Shown: in pieces, positions 48,601 to 61,580 of the stretch
Position numbering within the stretch: position 1 is the first letter of the stretch
How the letters are laid out: every line of letters starts with the position of its first letter
From: Symbiodinium natans
Taxonomy: Eukaryota > Sar > Dinophyceae > Suessiales > Symbiodiniaceae
Assembly (NCBI GenBank): GCA_905221605.1
Contig: CAJNDS010002124.1
Location: forward strand, 1,037,421 to 1,101,420
Direction: 5' to 3'
DNA length: 64,000 nt
Position numbers and translations under genes: made by a program
Notes under the pieces: generated by a model
Database searches by the model: none
Told to the model about the DNA's origin: nothing
Seen by the model: only the letters and a program-made list of their open reading frames with translations

Positions 48601-51600
48601 TTTTAGGCAGTTTTGGTGTGGGGTTTCAGGCTTGGGTCCAGGGTATAGGGCTTGAGGGTTTAAAGCTTTGGGCTTTTACCATTGCCCTGGGTTTGGCATT
48701 GAGGCCCCTAAACCTTGCGAACCTTCCAACCCGAAATCCTCAACTGCTAATCCCTTAATCCTGACCCCCTGCTGCAGCAACCCTAATTCCCAAGCCGCAA
48801 AACCTCCCTCAGCAGGACTGCTGAAGGCCTGCCCTACACCCTAAAGCCTAAACCCTAAACCCTAAAGCCTAAAGTCTAAAGCCTAAAGCCTAAAGCCAAA
48901 AGCTTAAAGCCAAAAAACCTGAGCCCAATTATACCCCCAAACCATCCACAGCAGCTTCTTCCGCGTCTACCCTGAACCCTAAACCCTAAAAGGTTTAGGG
49001 GTTTAAGAAGTACCTCATTGCAGCTCCCTTAAACACAGGTGTACTACTGGGAGAAGATCCAGGGCAGTGGTATTGCCGGCAGCTCAGTCATGGGTACCCA
49101 GGTGTCAGGTTTGTAACCCTAAACCGCCTAAACCCTAAACCCTAAACCCTAAACCCTAAACCCTAAAGGATTTAGGGTTCTAGGCTTCATAGGGACCCAA
49201 AGCTCAAAACCCTGAAAGACCTTCACCCCTCAGCTGCAACACCCTATGTTCAGGGTTTGGGGTTTAGTGTTTAGGGTTTCGGGTCGCCACCCGAGGTACG
49301 CACAAGCACCCTTATAAGGCCTTGGTTTTGGGGATGCCTATCAAGCCCGCACCCTAAAACCCTAAACCTAAGGTCACTAAGTTGGAGGCCAACCACTTAG
49401 AATGTATAGGGTTAAGGCTTTTCATAAAGGTTTTAGGCTGAGGTTTACAGGAAATCCGGGACTGTCCTAGTTCAGGGAACTTGCTAGACTCAGAGGTTAG
49501 GGTTCAGGAGTCATAGGGTTTAGGGCTTGCAGTTTGGGTCATGCCGATGATCCAACTAGATCTCCAAGAGTCTTCTACAGTAGGTTGCTAGGCTGCCTAC
49601 AAGAACACCATGATTTCCTTGCATATCTGGATGTATACTACCTACACCCCAAACCTAAACCCTCAACCCTAAACCCTGAACCCTAAACCCCAAACCCTAA
49701 ACCCCAAACCCTAAACCCTAAAACCTAAACCTTAAGGTCGTACCATACGCCGCCCACGAGCTCGCGGGCCAGCGTGACAAGATCCGGGTGCTCCGCGAGC
49801 ACGTTCTGCGGGTGGCCCTCGGCTCAGCCGACCGGTGGGGTTAAGGGCTTAGGGTTTAGGGGTTATATAAGGTTTAGGGTTTAGGGTTTAGGGGTTTAGG
49901 GGTTTAGGGTTTAGGGTTTTAGGGTTTTAGGGTTTAGGGTTTAGGGTTTAGGGTTTTAGGGTTTAGGGTTTAGGGTCACTCATCCTGCAGGGGGGCCCCT
50001 GCGGGGAGAAGGGGGTTCACGCGAGGTAAAGGAACACACATGAGTTCCCAACTATTGCCTGACTAGGATGCCCAGTAGTACCCTTATTCCCTTTTTTGGG
50101 GGTTTAGGTTCCCTTATAAACCCCTTTAAGCAAAAAAGGGCACCCTTTTTAAGCCTAGGTTACTGGGCAGCCTAGCTGAGACTCCCACGTAGTGTTGAGC
50201 CTTGGAAGTTTCGTTGCTTGCAGTGGCAGCCGCGAGCATTATAGGGTTTGGAGGGCAGGGCTTGCAGGTCGCGAGGTTCAGGGAGTTAGCGTTTCAGTAT
50301 AGTCCCCAAGCTCAACGTTTAGGGGTTTAGGGTTCCGAGCAGAAAGTTTAAGGATATGGGATGCCCTGCCGTCAGCCCAGATTGGCCTACTCCGAGCCCT
50401 AACCCCTAAACCCTAAACGCCAGAATGGAGGCTCAACTGGGCCCACGCCGCTTTTCGTTGTTGGCCGCGGTGTAGCATGGGAGCAACATCGTCATCCATC
50501 CGCATAGCCCCTTTGCTCCTCTGCGTTTCGCCTGGGCCTAGTTTTAGCACAAGGACGAAAACACACCCAAGTTCTGAGGTGGAGGCAAACCCTGCCCCTG
50601 CAGCCCTAAATGGTAGAACCCTGACAGCCCTCATCCAAAGCTCGAAGCCTAAACTTTGCAAGTGACAAAACCCTATAGCTCTTCCAGGAAAGTGATGTTT
50701 GGGTTCAGGGACACTTCGGCGCCCGGAGTAGATCTTTCTCCAAGAGAAGCTTTGAAGCCGAAGTGGGTTGGGTTTTGTAAGGGACCCTGGAGCTGTCATG
50801 TGAAGAAGGGGTCCCAAGAAGCATGGCCCTAAACCCCCAAACCCCTGTGAAGTGCTAGGGTTTAGGGTTTAGGGTTTAGGGTTTAGGGTTTAGGGTTTAG
50901 GGTTTAGGGTTTAGGGTTTAGGGTAACACAGCAACCATGCCTTAGGTTCGCGATTACAACCAGATCATGCGGGGGCCCCAGCAAGCAGCAGCATGGGAGC
51001 TTTGCGGGAGTGCACAGGGTGGGGCCCCCTTATTACACTAACTGTAGTTAAGGGACTTATAACCTAACTTAGGGTCCTTATAACCCAATTTAGGGCCCTT
51101 ATAACTCTACTTATAACTAGGGGGCCCCACCCTGCAGAAGGACTGGTATCTGGCAGTTTGGGGGTGGGGACCTTTAGGATGTTGATGCATCCAACATCAG
51201 TGAATCCTCTGCAACAATGCAATGCTACGCGGCAGTGGGAGTGGGGACATCCACCAGCCAGTAAGCTGCCAATTTAAACCTTACTTGAGGCCTTTGAACT
51301 AGAATCTAGAACCCTAAACCCTCCTCAAACGCCAGCTCTACACCCCAAACCCTAAACCCTAAACCCTAAACCCTAAACCCTTTTAGGCCTCCAAGTAGAT
51401 CCCTCGCGCCAGAGTCACGAAGGTCGGCGCTGCAGCCCGAGGAGAGGCTTGCCCCCAGCTGCGTTCTCTGTTGGGGTTTAGAGTTTAGAGCCTAGTCTTC
51501 AGGTTTAGGGTTTAGGGCTGAGGGTTTAGGGTTTAGGGCGAGGGGTTTAGGATTTCGGGTTTTGGGTTTCGAGTTTTGGGTTTCGGGGTTTTGGGTTGAG

Positions 51601-54600
51601 TTGTGGTCCCCAGGCTGCCCCAAAGGGAGCATGCTTGACGGAGCCTCCCAATGTACTTGAGGCTAGAGTCTGATTCTTAGGGGCTGGGTAGGTAACCTAG
51701 AACCTGTTTGGCTATCTAGAATCCTACTATGCATGAAAGCTCAACCTTTTGTGGGCCAGGGCATTCAGCTCCTAAGGATTCTAGGGTTCGGACTCAGAGT
51801 TTAAGGGCCAGATTCCTAAACCCTAAGCCTTGAACTGCCAAGATCACGTAAGCAGAAATTGTATGTGGTATCATTCTGGATTTCCCAAGTCATTTGTTCA
51901 AACAGCTGACAAGCCGATTTTAGGCAGATGAATCCAAAACGCCTCTGGGAGGGCAAATGCTCAATTCACTTACACTTCTGGGGAGTCTAGAAGAGAATCT
52001 TTCGTTGAACCTTTACGTTGAAGACTTTCGTTGAAAACCTTTCGTTGAAAACATTGTTGGGGCCCATTGTCTAAAAGAGAAACTTTCGCTGAAAACCTCC
52101 GCATCAAAATTCCAGGCGGTTTGGGTGCAGCGGGCGTGCCCAATGATCAGTGGCACCAGATGCATGTGGCGACTGCTCCGAAAAGCCTGGCTGCAGAAAG
52201 CAATGGAGGGCGTCAACAACCCCGCCTTTGGGCGACAGTACGCGGAGCTGGACTTTGATTTACAAGCAGGCCACCCTCAAGTCCTCCCTGCGACTGTCCG
52301 TGTCCTCGGACGTGTAGGCCCTCCAGGCTTTGCAGAATCATCGGAGCGGCAACATTATGTCAACTTGGGTATGTGTCCATTGATGAACTGGCGCACATGA
52401 GATTTCGGGGCAACAAAGAGGAGCTACTGCGTGACACGTGGACGCTGTTCACCATGGCCTCCTTCCTTGGCGCCAGAGCAGCATCCGTTAATTTCCATGT
52501 CGGACATCGTGGAAAGGAGTCATTCCAGTTGTGCGCAAGGCTCGTCGAGCGGCTGATGCACAAGTTCCAGAAGCGCTGGTTGCATGAACATGTGTGCCCA
52601 AATTGCGCAGGCCGAGCATTCATTCTGGACGGCAATGCAAAAGTGCCGACCCGACTCTGCGCCAACTCAGATGACGGCACCTGGAGTTGCCGGCCACTTC
52701 AAGCGCATTGTCTGACCGGCTGCCAGCGTCCTCCGATACCTGGCAAGATCTCCTGCAGCCTCCAACTCAAAGATGCAGAACCATTCTTTGGGTCTGACCT
52801 GAAGGCAGTCCACCACGTGAAAGGCAGCGTGTCCACACTCATCAATTTGACCATACGAAGGGGGTTGAGAGGGTTGAGAAGCCTCGCTGAGCCTCTTGAA
52901 AGCCTCATAAGAAATTTATTCTACCTATAATATGAAAGAGGTTGAGAGAGTTCTCAAAACCTTTCGCAGCCGCTTGAAAGCTTCTTGGAGGAGCTTGCTG
53001 GAATTTCAGGTTTCACCCGCTTTAGCACACACAGTTCTTCTGATTAGCTAGCTCATTACCTTTCGCTCTGAAAGCCCATCACATGTGAAGGCTTGCGCAG
53101 ATGGGCGTGATCAGTATACAAAACAGTGCAACTGTGTTTCTTGCAGCAGGCAAAGCGTCCTCAAGGACCACCCAGTCAAGGCGAAGGCAAGCTGAAACCC
53201 CCAAGCATTTCAGTCGAAATGCATCATCTTCGGAGCTGATGCCTGTGCCAGGTCAGAACTAACATCCACCTGCTGCAGATGGAGTTGTGTGCGTCAACCA
53301 TCAAACAGTAGCACCATCTTGATCATCTTAAGAGCGCAATCCTCAGAAAAGTACATGAGTCAGCTCCTGACAGTTGCGCGCAGCAGCCCTTGCTACCAGA
53401 TTTACAACCGAACACCAGTCCACGAAGCATGCTATAGAGATCACCTTCGCCAGCGCTAGAGTCCAGCACTGAGACAAACGTCCTCTTTTATCAAGTGATC
53501 CTTTTAGCAAACTGAGGGAGATACGGCACGCAGAGCCAAAATCTTGACAAAGATTCCGTACGCCATTCAGCGAGACTTCAGAACAGTTTCCGCAACCGTT
53601 TCCGCCCGCTGTCAACTCTTTCAGGTCGTCCCTCACCTGGAACGACTTGGCCACCTGCAGTTAGTGATCCAAGCAAACGTCGCAGCAGTGTGTGCGCGAA
53701 AAGCAAAGAGAGATTATTCACGTGCCCACATGCGCTCTGCTTTAACATCTGATCCCAGATGCCTTCGCATTTTTGGAAAGCTGCAGCAATGCTGGCGATC
53801 CGTCTCTGACAGTTGCCGGACCTACCTAGTTTGCTAAGTGGGCGTATTTTCAAGCATAATATCGCCAGAGAGCTGCTGCTGCTTGAACGCAGATGTCAAG
53901 GGTCAAAACAGCCCCCAAAAGTTCAAGAGGCATCACATGGTCATTGCTGCGTTTAGCTACTCCTGCTTGAGCTTCTTGAGAGCTTCTCGAACACCTATTC
54001 GAAAATTACCCTACCTCTATGAAGGGTGACCAAAGAGTTCACAGCCTCCTTGAGCTTCTTGACAGCCTTCTCAGGACCTCTTGGGAGGAAATCTATTCAA
54101 CCTGTATGAAGGGAGCCGGGAAGATTCAAAGGCTTCCTCCATCCTCTTGAGGATCTCTTCAGAAGGAATCTGTTCTATTTGTGTGAAGGTGTTAAGAGGT
54201 TCGGATCCAACTTGCTAGAACTGAGTTCTACTTTCATTCTGTTAATTTCAAAAGCCAAATATTGATCGAATTGAGATATGAACGAATCAGAATTGAAATC
54301 AAAATCTATCCATTCAAAAATGAGGTTTTCGAAGATGAAATAGTTGAAGCTACCTAACTGCGATGGCGATGCCAGACACACGTGTTGATGTGGCCGCCCC
54401 ATCTGAATTGATGAGTGTGTTCTGGGACTCCTCTCTCGGGCCGAGGACAGAACGGCCATGGCGGCTGCCTTTTGTTGACGACTCCATGAAGACCTTCTTG
54501 AGCAAAATAGCCAGCGGCCAAACGACCGTCGCTCAGCGGAGACTTTGCCTGATGAATAGAGTGGGATGCAAGTCGGAGTCGACGCAAGGCCTTGCAAAGT

Positions 54601-57600
54601 GCGAGTAAGCGCCGGCCATTCTCAGGCACATCCTTGGTCCCAGTCGGGAGCCCAGCTTCAAGGACGCTTGTTCAAGATCTGCAAGCTTAACACATGTTGG
54701 TAGTTGTGCCGGTTGATAACCTGCCAGGTATTTTGCCTACCAAATTCTGCGAGCCAATCACTACTTGCACAGTCTGCTCCCTAAGCGTTGCCTTTGAGCC
54801 GTGAGTTGCACTAACATCAAAATGATACTGCAGGTCCCGCGCTTACAATTCGTGTCGCAACCATGAGGCGCTGATGTGATTTAATCATCGTGATTTGAAG
54901 CCCGAGAACGTCGTCGTGCACTGCTAAGCGAGAGCCAACCTGATGATCTTGTCCAGTTGTTCCCATTTCTGTGTACGTAGTCTGGCTGAATGGCCAGGAA
55001 GAGCAAAAACGGACATTGTTTGAAATAGATCCATATGCAGGAGGGAGGACGAGTTTAGGCAAACATCGAAGGTCAGCCAAACAACAGTGGAGAAACCGCT
55101 GGACATCTCGAAAGGCCCGCGACTCAAGCGATTCAATCGTGTGCTTTTCTTTCCAGCCTGCTCGCGTTTGTTCATTTCGTCGACTTCGGCGTTTCCTTGT
55201 AAGAGTCTTGTGTGTTGGCAGCTTTGTCGAAGGTCACAAAAGCTCGGTCAACATGGCCGTGTTTTGAATTCGCTGTGCGAGCACAAAAAGGAGCTCATCT
55301 TGCTGCTAATCTAGCTCAGCCCTCGTTTAAAACCAGAGCGTGGGCAGTCCCCTTCATTTCCTGCTTTCCGGTCCAGACCTGATGCACCCCAAAGCTTGTT
55401 GAGCAGGACCAGTGGAAATGTTGTCCTGCAAGCTCCGTTGTCAATCTCTTCAGATGTCGGCTGACCGTGGGTTCTCGATATGCACATCAACCAAACGCAT
55501 TCAAACACTGCCTAGGTGAGGCAACCAGGCGGTCACTGACTAGTTTGCCTACTGGTGAGAACCGTACGACGCTGCACCAGCACATCGTGTTCCCTGAGCC
55601 GGGGCACACCCTAAACAATATTTACTGCTGACGCCATTCCGTAAGCGCTGCACCAAAGATGCTTCGGCGTTTGGGACATGAGTAGCACAAAGGAGTGGAC
55701 GAACAGTAGGTCGCATTGTCTACAGCCTTGGCCGATCCATCATCTGGCTAGATCCGTCACTGCGTTGTGGAGAGATGGGCGCTGTCCAGTCGCTTGGTGA
55801 GCTAAGAGAGTCTCGTTTGTGCTGCTGCAGCTGTCTTCGTGGGCGGTTGCAGAATCTTGCCTTGGAAGCAGTTCTGAGGTGCGGTTTGTGCTGCGGCGAA
55901 CGGGAGAAGGACTGACAATTCGCGACGCCGCCGCATGCTTGTAGGCAGGAATGGCGATATGCAGGTGCAACGTCTGCAGAGAGATTACGGCATGCAATCT
56001 ATACATAAATCTACCGTGTCAGAGCGCTCTTGCCATGTCTTCTGCCGCGCCAGGGCCCAGATGCTGAGGTGCGGAAGCGCCGAATAACAGCTGCGGCAGG
56101 CCGAGTCGAGTGAAGGTGTCTCCTTGCATGCGTCTCATCCTTGCGGAGGGCAGCCCAGTCTACCGGACTTGCGCCGCAAGCAAGACAAGACAGTCCAGCT
56201 CAAGGACTGGCCCATTCTCTGGATCCTTTTTCATGCCTGTTGGACAAAGATCAGGACTCACACGAAGAGCCCAATGAGGGCAAGGCGAAGGGCAAAGGGA
56301 AAAGCAGGGACTCGCAGGCCGATCAGGAGCCGCAGACAGCGAAGGCAAAGGGAAAAGGCAGAAGCAAAGAGGAGCAGGAAGACCCCATCCCACTGCAGGA
56401 CGCCTTGGGTGAAACCCACAGTATGTCGCACTGCAACGCCTGCTAGTGATGCTGGTGCATCAAAGGAACTTTGCAGCCGTTTCCTCACATTCAGAGCTTG
56501 CCCTGCCGGGTTTCTGGCCCTTCCTTGCGAGATCTCGCGAGTTCTTGCTGTGTGGTTCATAGCGCGCATAGCTCTGCAACGATCTTTACAGTTGCAATGC
56601 CGTAGCCTGGTAAACTGCGGCAGTTCATGCGGGTCGGCTAGGTCTAGGTCATACGTTTTTGTCTGCCAGGGCCAGGACCTGCAAAGTCAACGAAGAGAGG
56701 CGGATTGCCAAACTCATCACGCAGGCGAACCCGTACTGCTCGGACGCGGCTGCTTCGGCAGCGTTTTTCGGGAGAGGATCCAAGGCAAAGACGTCGCTGT
56801 TGGAACCTGAGCTGTCTCTTCGCCGCTTCGCATCGTCCGGCCATTTCACACAAAGCTTCGGAGATGTTAATGTCCAGGAAAACATGATGTAAGGTCAAGC
56901 GTCTCAAACAAGGGAGCGCCAAAGCAGAGGCAGACCTCCTTCAAGCCTGCCAAGGGGAGTTTGTGGTCGCGTGGCTGGATGTGGGAGAAGAGCAAGCTTT
57001 CGCAATGGAGCTATGCCCCCGGATCCTGCCCACCAATGTGCGCGACCTGAAGTTCGCCTCCAAAGCGGCTTTGCAGCTCTTGTTTCTTGGCATCAGGCTC
57101 CGGCCAAGGAGCAATGGTCGCTTGCTGTGTTTTCTTGTTCCCGGGCGCCATCAAAAAATTCACCACGCGCCGCCTCCGATCAGCTCCAAGTGAAAAACTA
57201 TACGCCTGACACAACCAGTATCTACTTATAAGACAAGCAAGCCATTGCAGCACAAATTCAAAGCTGAAAGCGTTTTTGAGCACGGAGCGTGTTGACAAGT
57301 AGGGTCTGGCCTGCCTCGACGAATAGGGTCGGGCGAGAAGTAGGGATCGCTTGGACGAGTAGGGTCAGTCGATAGGTGGGGATTCTGAGTTGATCTGAGT
57401 TGACTCAGGAAGGCAGTCACGCACATTCATGGTTGTGGAATCATCCATCGCGACATCAAGGTGCCAAACGTGTTGCTGTCATCGGCCGGCACCGTCAAGC
57501 TTGCAGACTTCGGGTCGGCTTGCTGGAGCGGCCCACTGCAGCACCACGCCAACTTTTCTGGCACCTTGACCAACCTAGCACCTGAGGCACTGCCTCGTGT

Positions 57601-60600
57601 GAACATGGATGGTTCCCCTGGTTCCCCACAACCCTACTTAGGCAGGCCCGTTGATATATGGGCCGCCGGGGTGACACCTTTTGAAATGTTGGCGGGTCTG
57701 CCCCCCTTTCGTGGCAGCACCTTGACCAAGCTGTTTGCAGCCATCGAAGCCGGTTTGAGCTGGCATCACTGGCGACAGCTAGACACAATGATGGGGTGGC
57801 TGCTGCGCGATGTGTTTGTACATGTTTTTCGAACTGCCCCTGAGCTGCGAAGCTCTGCCCGGCAGGCATGCCAAATTCTTGAGGACGTACGGCCTTCTGC
57901 ATCCCCACCCCTGGGAAAATGCCAGAGAAGGGGCTGAGCGTGGCTTGCCTTGCATGCTTCAAAACAGAACAAAACCCCACCTAGCTTCAGACGGTGTCAG
58001 AGTAATTAGTCTATGACAAGTCCATGATTTGCAAGAGTCTGCGAGAGATAAAATGTTAACACAATGAAACGCAAGCTAGGGTAAAGTTGCGTAGGAACAC
58101 GTACGAGCCTGCTTATAACTCTGCAGGAAGCTACAACGTTGCAGTTGCAGCCCTCGAATTTAACTTGCCTCTACAGGCCCGGCTGACTTTCAGGACCCGT
58201 CAGAGTACCAAAACGAAGTTTGTTGTTCCTCGCTTTTGGGCCCTTGAGTTGCTCCCGGAGGTCATCTTGTTGTGCTCTTGGAATGCTCTTGAAGTGGTCT
58301 CACACTGTTTGGTGGCCTACGCCAGCATCGTTTTTTTTCTTGGGGGGGGCGGGGGGGGGGAATTCGGTTTCGGCAGAATTTGCTCCTTGTCAATCTGGCT
58401 TCCCGCTTGCACGCTGATTTTTGTTGTTAATGAATTATGTTGCCTTTGTGGCGTACGGGATTCTGGCTTTGAATCTTGCTTCTGGATTCTGGGCTTTGCG
58501 GCCAATAGCCCCCTTTTCCACTCTGGAAATGTCAGCCCGCAGAGCAGCACGTCATTGTGGTGAGCCTCACCCAATCATCAAACCTTCTTACAGTAGGATG
58601 CGCTAAATTGTGGAATGCGTGTCGTTCCTTTCAATATGTGCCGTGCCCCGTGCCCCCGCGCTCCTGGTAGATTGATTTCTTTCCTGAAACGCGCGATGAT
58701 CTCGGCCACCAACAAGAACGTGTAGGCGGACATCACAACTTAAAATTTAGACAACATTGCCAGACCGTCGCGCTTATCGAGAAGGGCGTGCCGCACGCGG
58801 CAGCACTGCCTGAAGACGGTGCAGCCTGCTACTCACATCTTCGGGCTAATTGGAGCTGAGTGCGTAGTTAGCCACAGCTTGACGTATTTTCAGGCAAGAG
58901 AGTTCTGCGTGGACCTCTTGCAGCCGGACTTCTTGAGGTTGCGCTGCGAGTCCAGTTTGAAACTATCAAGTGAGAACCCATCTTTGAAGGCTGCAGCTGC
59001 GGGAGGCGAAGGCCCACAGGTTCCTTGCCGGTGTCCAGTGGGACAGCCTTCGGCAGGGCAACCTTGTGGCGCCCTTTGTCCCCCAGGCAGGATCTCTGCT
59101 GACGCGCTGCGAAGCATGCGAGCCACCGTCCGTGTGAAGCATGGCTTGCTCCGCTCACCAAGGCTCTTGCGCCAAGCCCAGCCTGAAAGCCACCGCGCGC
59201 AGAACAAAACCCAGTCAGCCGCGGATGTTTTTGGCAATGGGTGCTCTGGTGGCAGAGTCAGCCATGAGTGCTGTGGCGAACGGACGCATCGATGTTATCG
59301 TTTGTCGGCCATGGATGCTCTGGTAATGGATTCACCGGTGGCATTGGACGTTATACGATCTGAAAGCATGTGTGCAGTGAACGCTAACGGCCAAAATGGG
59401 ACCGGGAACCGCGAACCCGAGCGCATTTTCTCACAGCTTCATATGCTGGGCCTGAGAGTTGGAGAAAGGGATGCGCGCACCTTGGATTTAGCAGGCGAGC
59501 CCACAGCAGCTCAGCAGCAGCGTGCGGCCCCCCGCTGCATGCCCTGCAGCTGGCAACGCTTCCTGGACTGCGCCCTTCTCGCACAGGGCGGAGGCACACT
59601 GCTCGCTTACGATCATACAGGTTTATAGATGACAGTGAGCCAGCTTCGAGCGCAGGCAACCAAGACTGCGAATTTTAGCGTTCATCCGTTGCCCTTATGC
59701 GGGAGTCTCTTGCAAACACCTATCCCATACGACTGCTTTTCTAGATCTTTGCAGATCAAAAATAGTCGAATTTCCTTTTCTTGAAAGATTGAAGTCCAAA
59801 CTTTGCTTGTTGATGATGAAATATAATTGTTCTCTTTCTCTAAATACTGAAATTTTTATTTTGTCTGATCATGATGGAATTCTAGGTTTCAAGAACATGC
59901 AAAATCCTTTCAGGATTTGCAATCAGTTCTATTGAATTCTAATTCGTTTTCCTAGTTTCCCGATGTGACAATTGGATGTCTCCTTTTGAAATATCAGAGT
60001 AATTACTGGCAAACCAGTTTTCGGTTTCTCCTTTGGAATTACCAGGTTTTCGACGATCCCCAGAATAGATCGTAAAACAAAAGGAAGCGGGTCCAATTTG
60101 AGCCTATTGGTATAGAGGTCCAAATTTTGGTCGAATTGGAATCTGACTATATGAGAGATTGAAATCAAAATCAACCTTTGGAAATATGAGCTTCTCGAAG
60201 ATTCATGAAGTGTTTGCCGCCCAGCGATAGTCGAAATTCCTTTTCCTTAGATGTTGAAACCCTATTTTTGTCAGATGATGACGACACATTATGTTTTCTA
60301 AAGAATACAGAATCTTTTTAGATTTTGTTTATTGAATTCTGGTTCCTTTCCTAATTGCCCAATTTGATAATTTGGACTGCTCGTCTCGAAATATGAGGGA
60401 TTCCAAGGTTCCCCCGAATCATTGACAGAAATACCCCAGAATGAATTGCAAACCAAAAGGGAATCGGATCCAATTTTAGTTCTATATCATGGTGAAGTTT
60501 TGAGGTTTAGAGTCCAAAGTTTGTCCGACCATGATGAAACTTGAGATTTAGAATCCCAATTTAGTAGACTTGAAATCTTCATATCCGGCAACGTCTCGAT

Positions 60601-61547
60601 TCTCATCCAGCCATGGGATGATTTTTGTTGTCGTTTTGATCATTTTGAAGCCCAAATCACTCCCGACGCCAGTATTCTCGAGAATCATCGAGCCATAATT
60701 TTCAAGTTTGAAAACTTAAATCTTCAACGTTTCTTTTCCCCAGCCATGGGTTTCAGAATCACAAAGCTCTGGCAGGGAAACTTTCGTAGGAAAAAACCCT
60801 AGAACAAAAACGTGTTTAGGGCTAGGGTTTAGGGTGTCGGGTTTAGGGTTTATCTTTTGGGTTTCGGGTCGTTGGTTCCCTAAGCCGTGAACCCCTACTC
60901 GCTTGCTGGGGGGAGCCCCCTCTGAGACGAGGCGCCTCTTCAACCACCACATCCGAACGCTCGATCGCAAGATCGGGCCGGGCTTGACGAAGCCTCGCGG
61001 CCTGATCACCCGAAAGCTCCCAAGCTCTACGGGTTAGTAGTAACTTAGCAGGGTTTAGGATTTCGGGGCCTCTTGCCTTCAACCCCCAAGCTCTGAAGTT
61101 TAGGTAGATTTTCGGGATGTTTAGGGATTTGGGGTTTGGGTTTACGCAGGATTCCAAGCCCCTGCAGGGAACCCAGCTTAAGGTTTTTTTTTGTTTAGGG
61201 TTTTAGGGTTAGTGCTTTAGTTAGTGCTTTAGTTAGTGCTTTAGTGCTTTAGTGCTTTAGTGCTTCAGTGCTTCAGCGCTTCAGTGCTTCAGTGCTTTAG
61301 TGCTATAAGGCCCGATGAGCACCAGTATCTTGTTCAGTCCCGTATTCCGTGGGGGGGGGGGGGGGGGGGTGGTTTGTGGGTAGGGGGAAGCACGAAACAC
61401 TAAACCCTAAACCCTACACCCTATAACCTCGCCGACCCCTCGACTCCATCAATCCCATAAACTCTGTCCGGTACCCCCCCTCCCCCACAAAGAGCCACAA
61501 AGCTCGCGAGGTTTGGGGTTTTACGTGTTGTTTTGTTTTCTGTGGGT

Positions 61548-61580
<33 letters not shown>

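Noticed and set aside
48211-48606. Four overlapping WAFGLLGF-type frames
   Set aside because: Translation of GGGCTTTT and GGGGTTTT arrays; open in all three frames.
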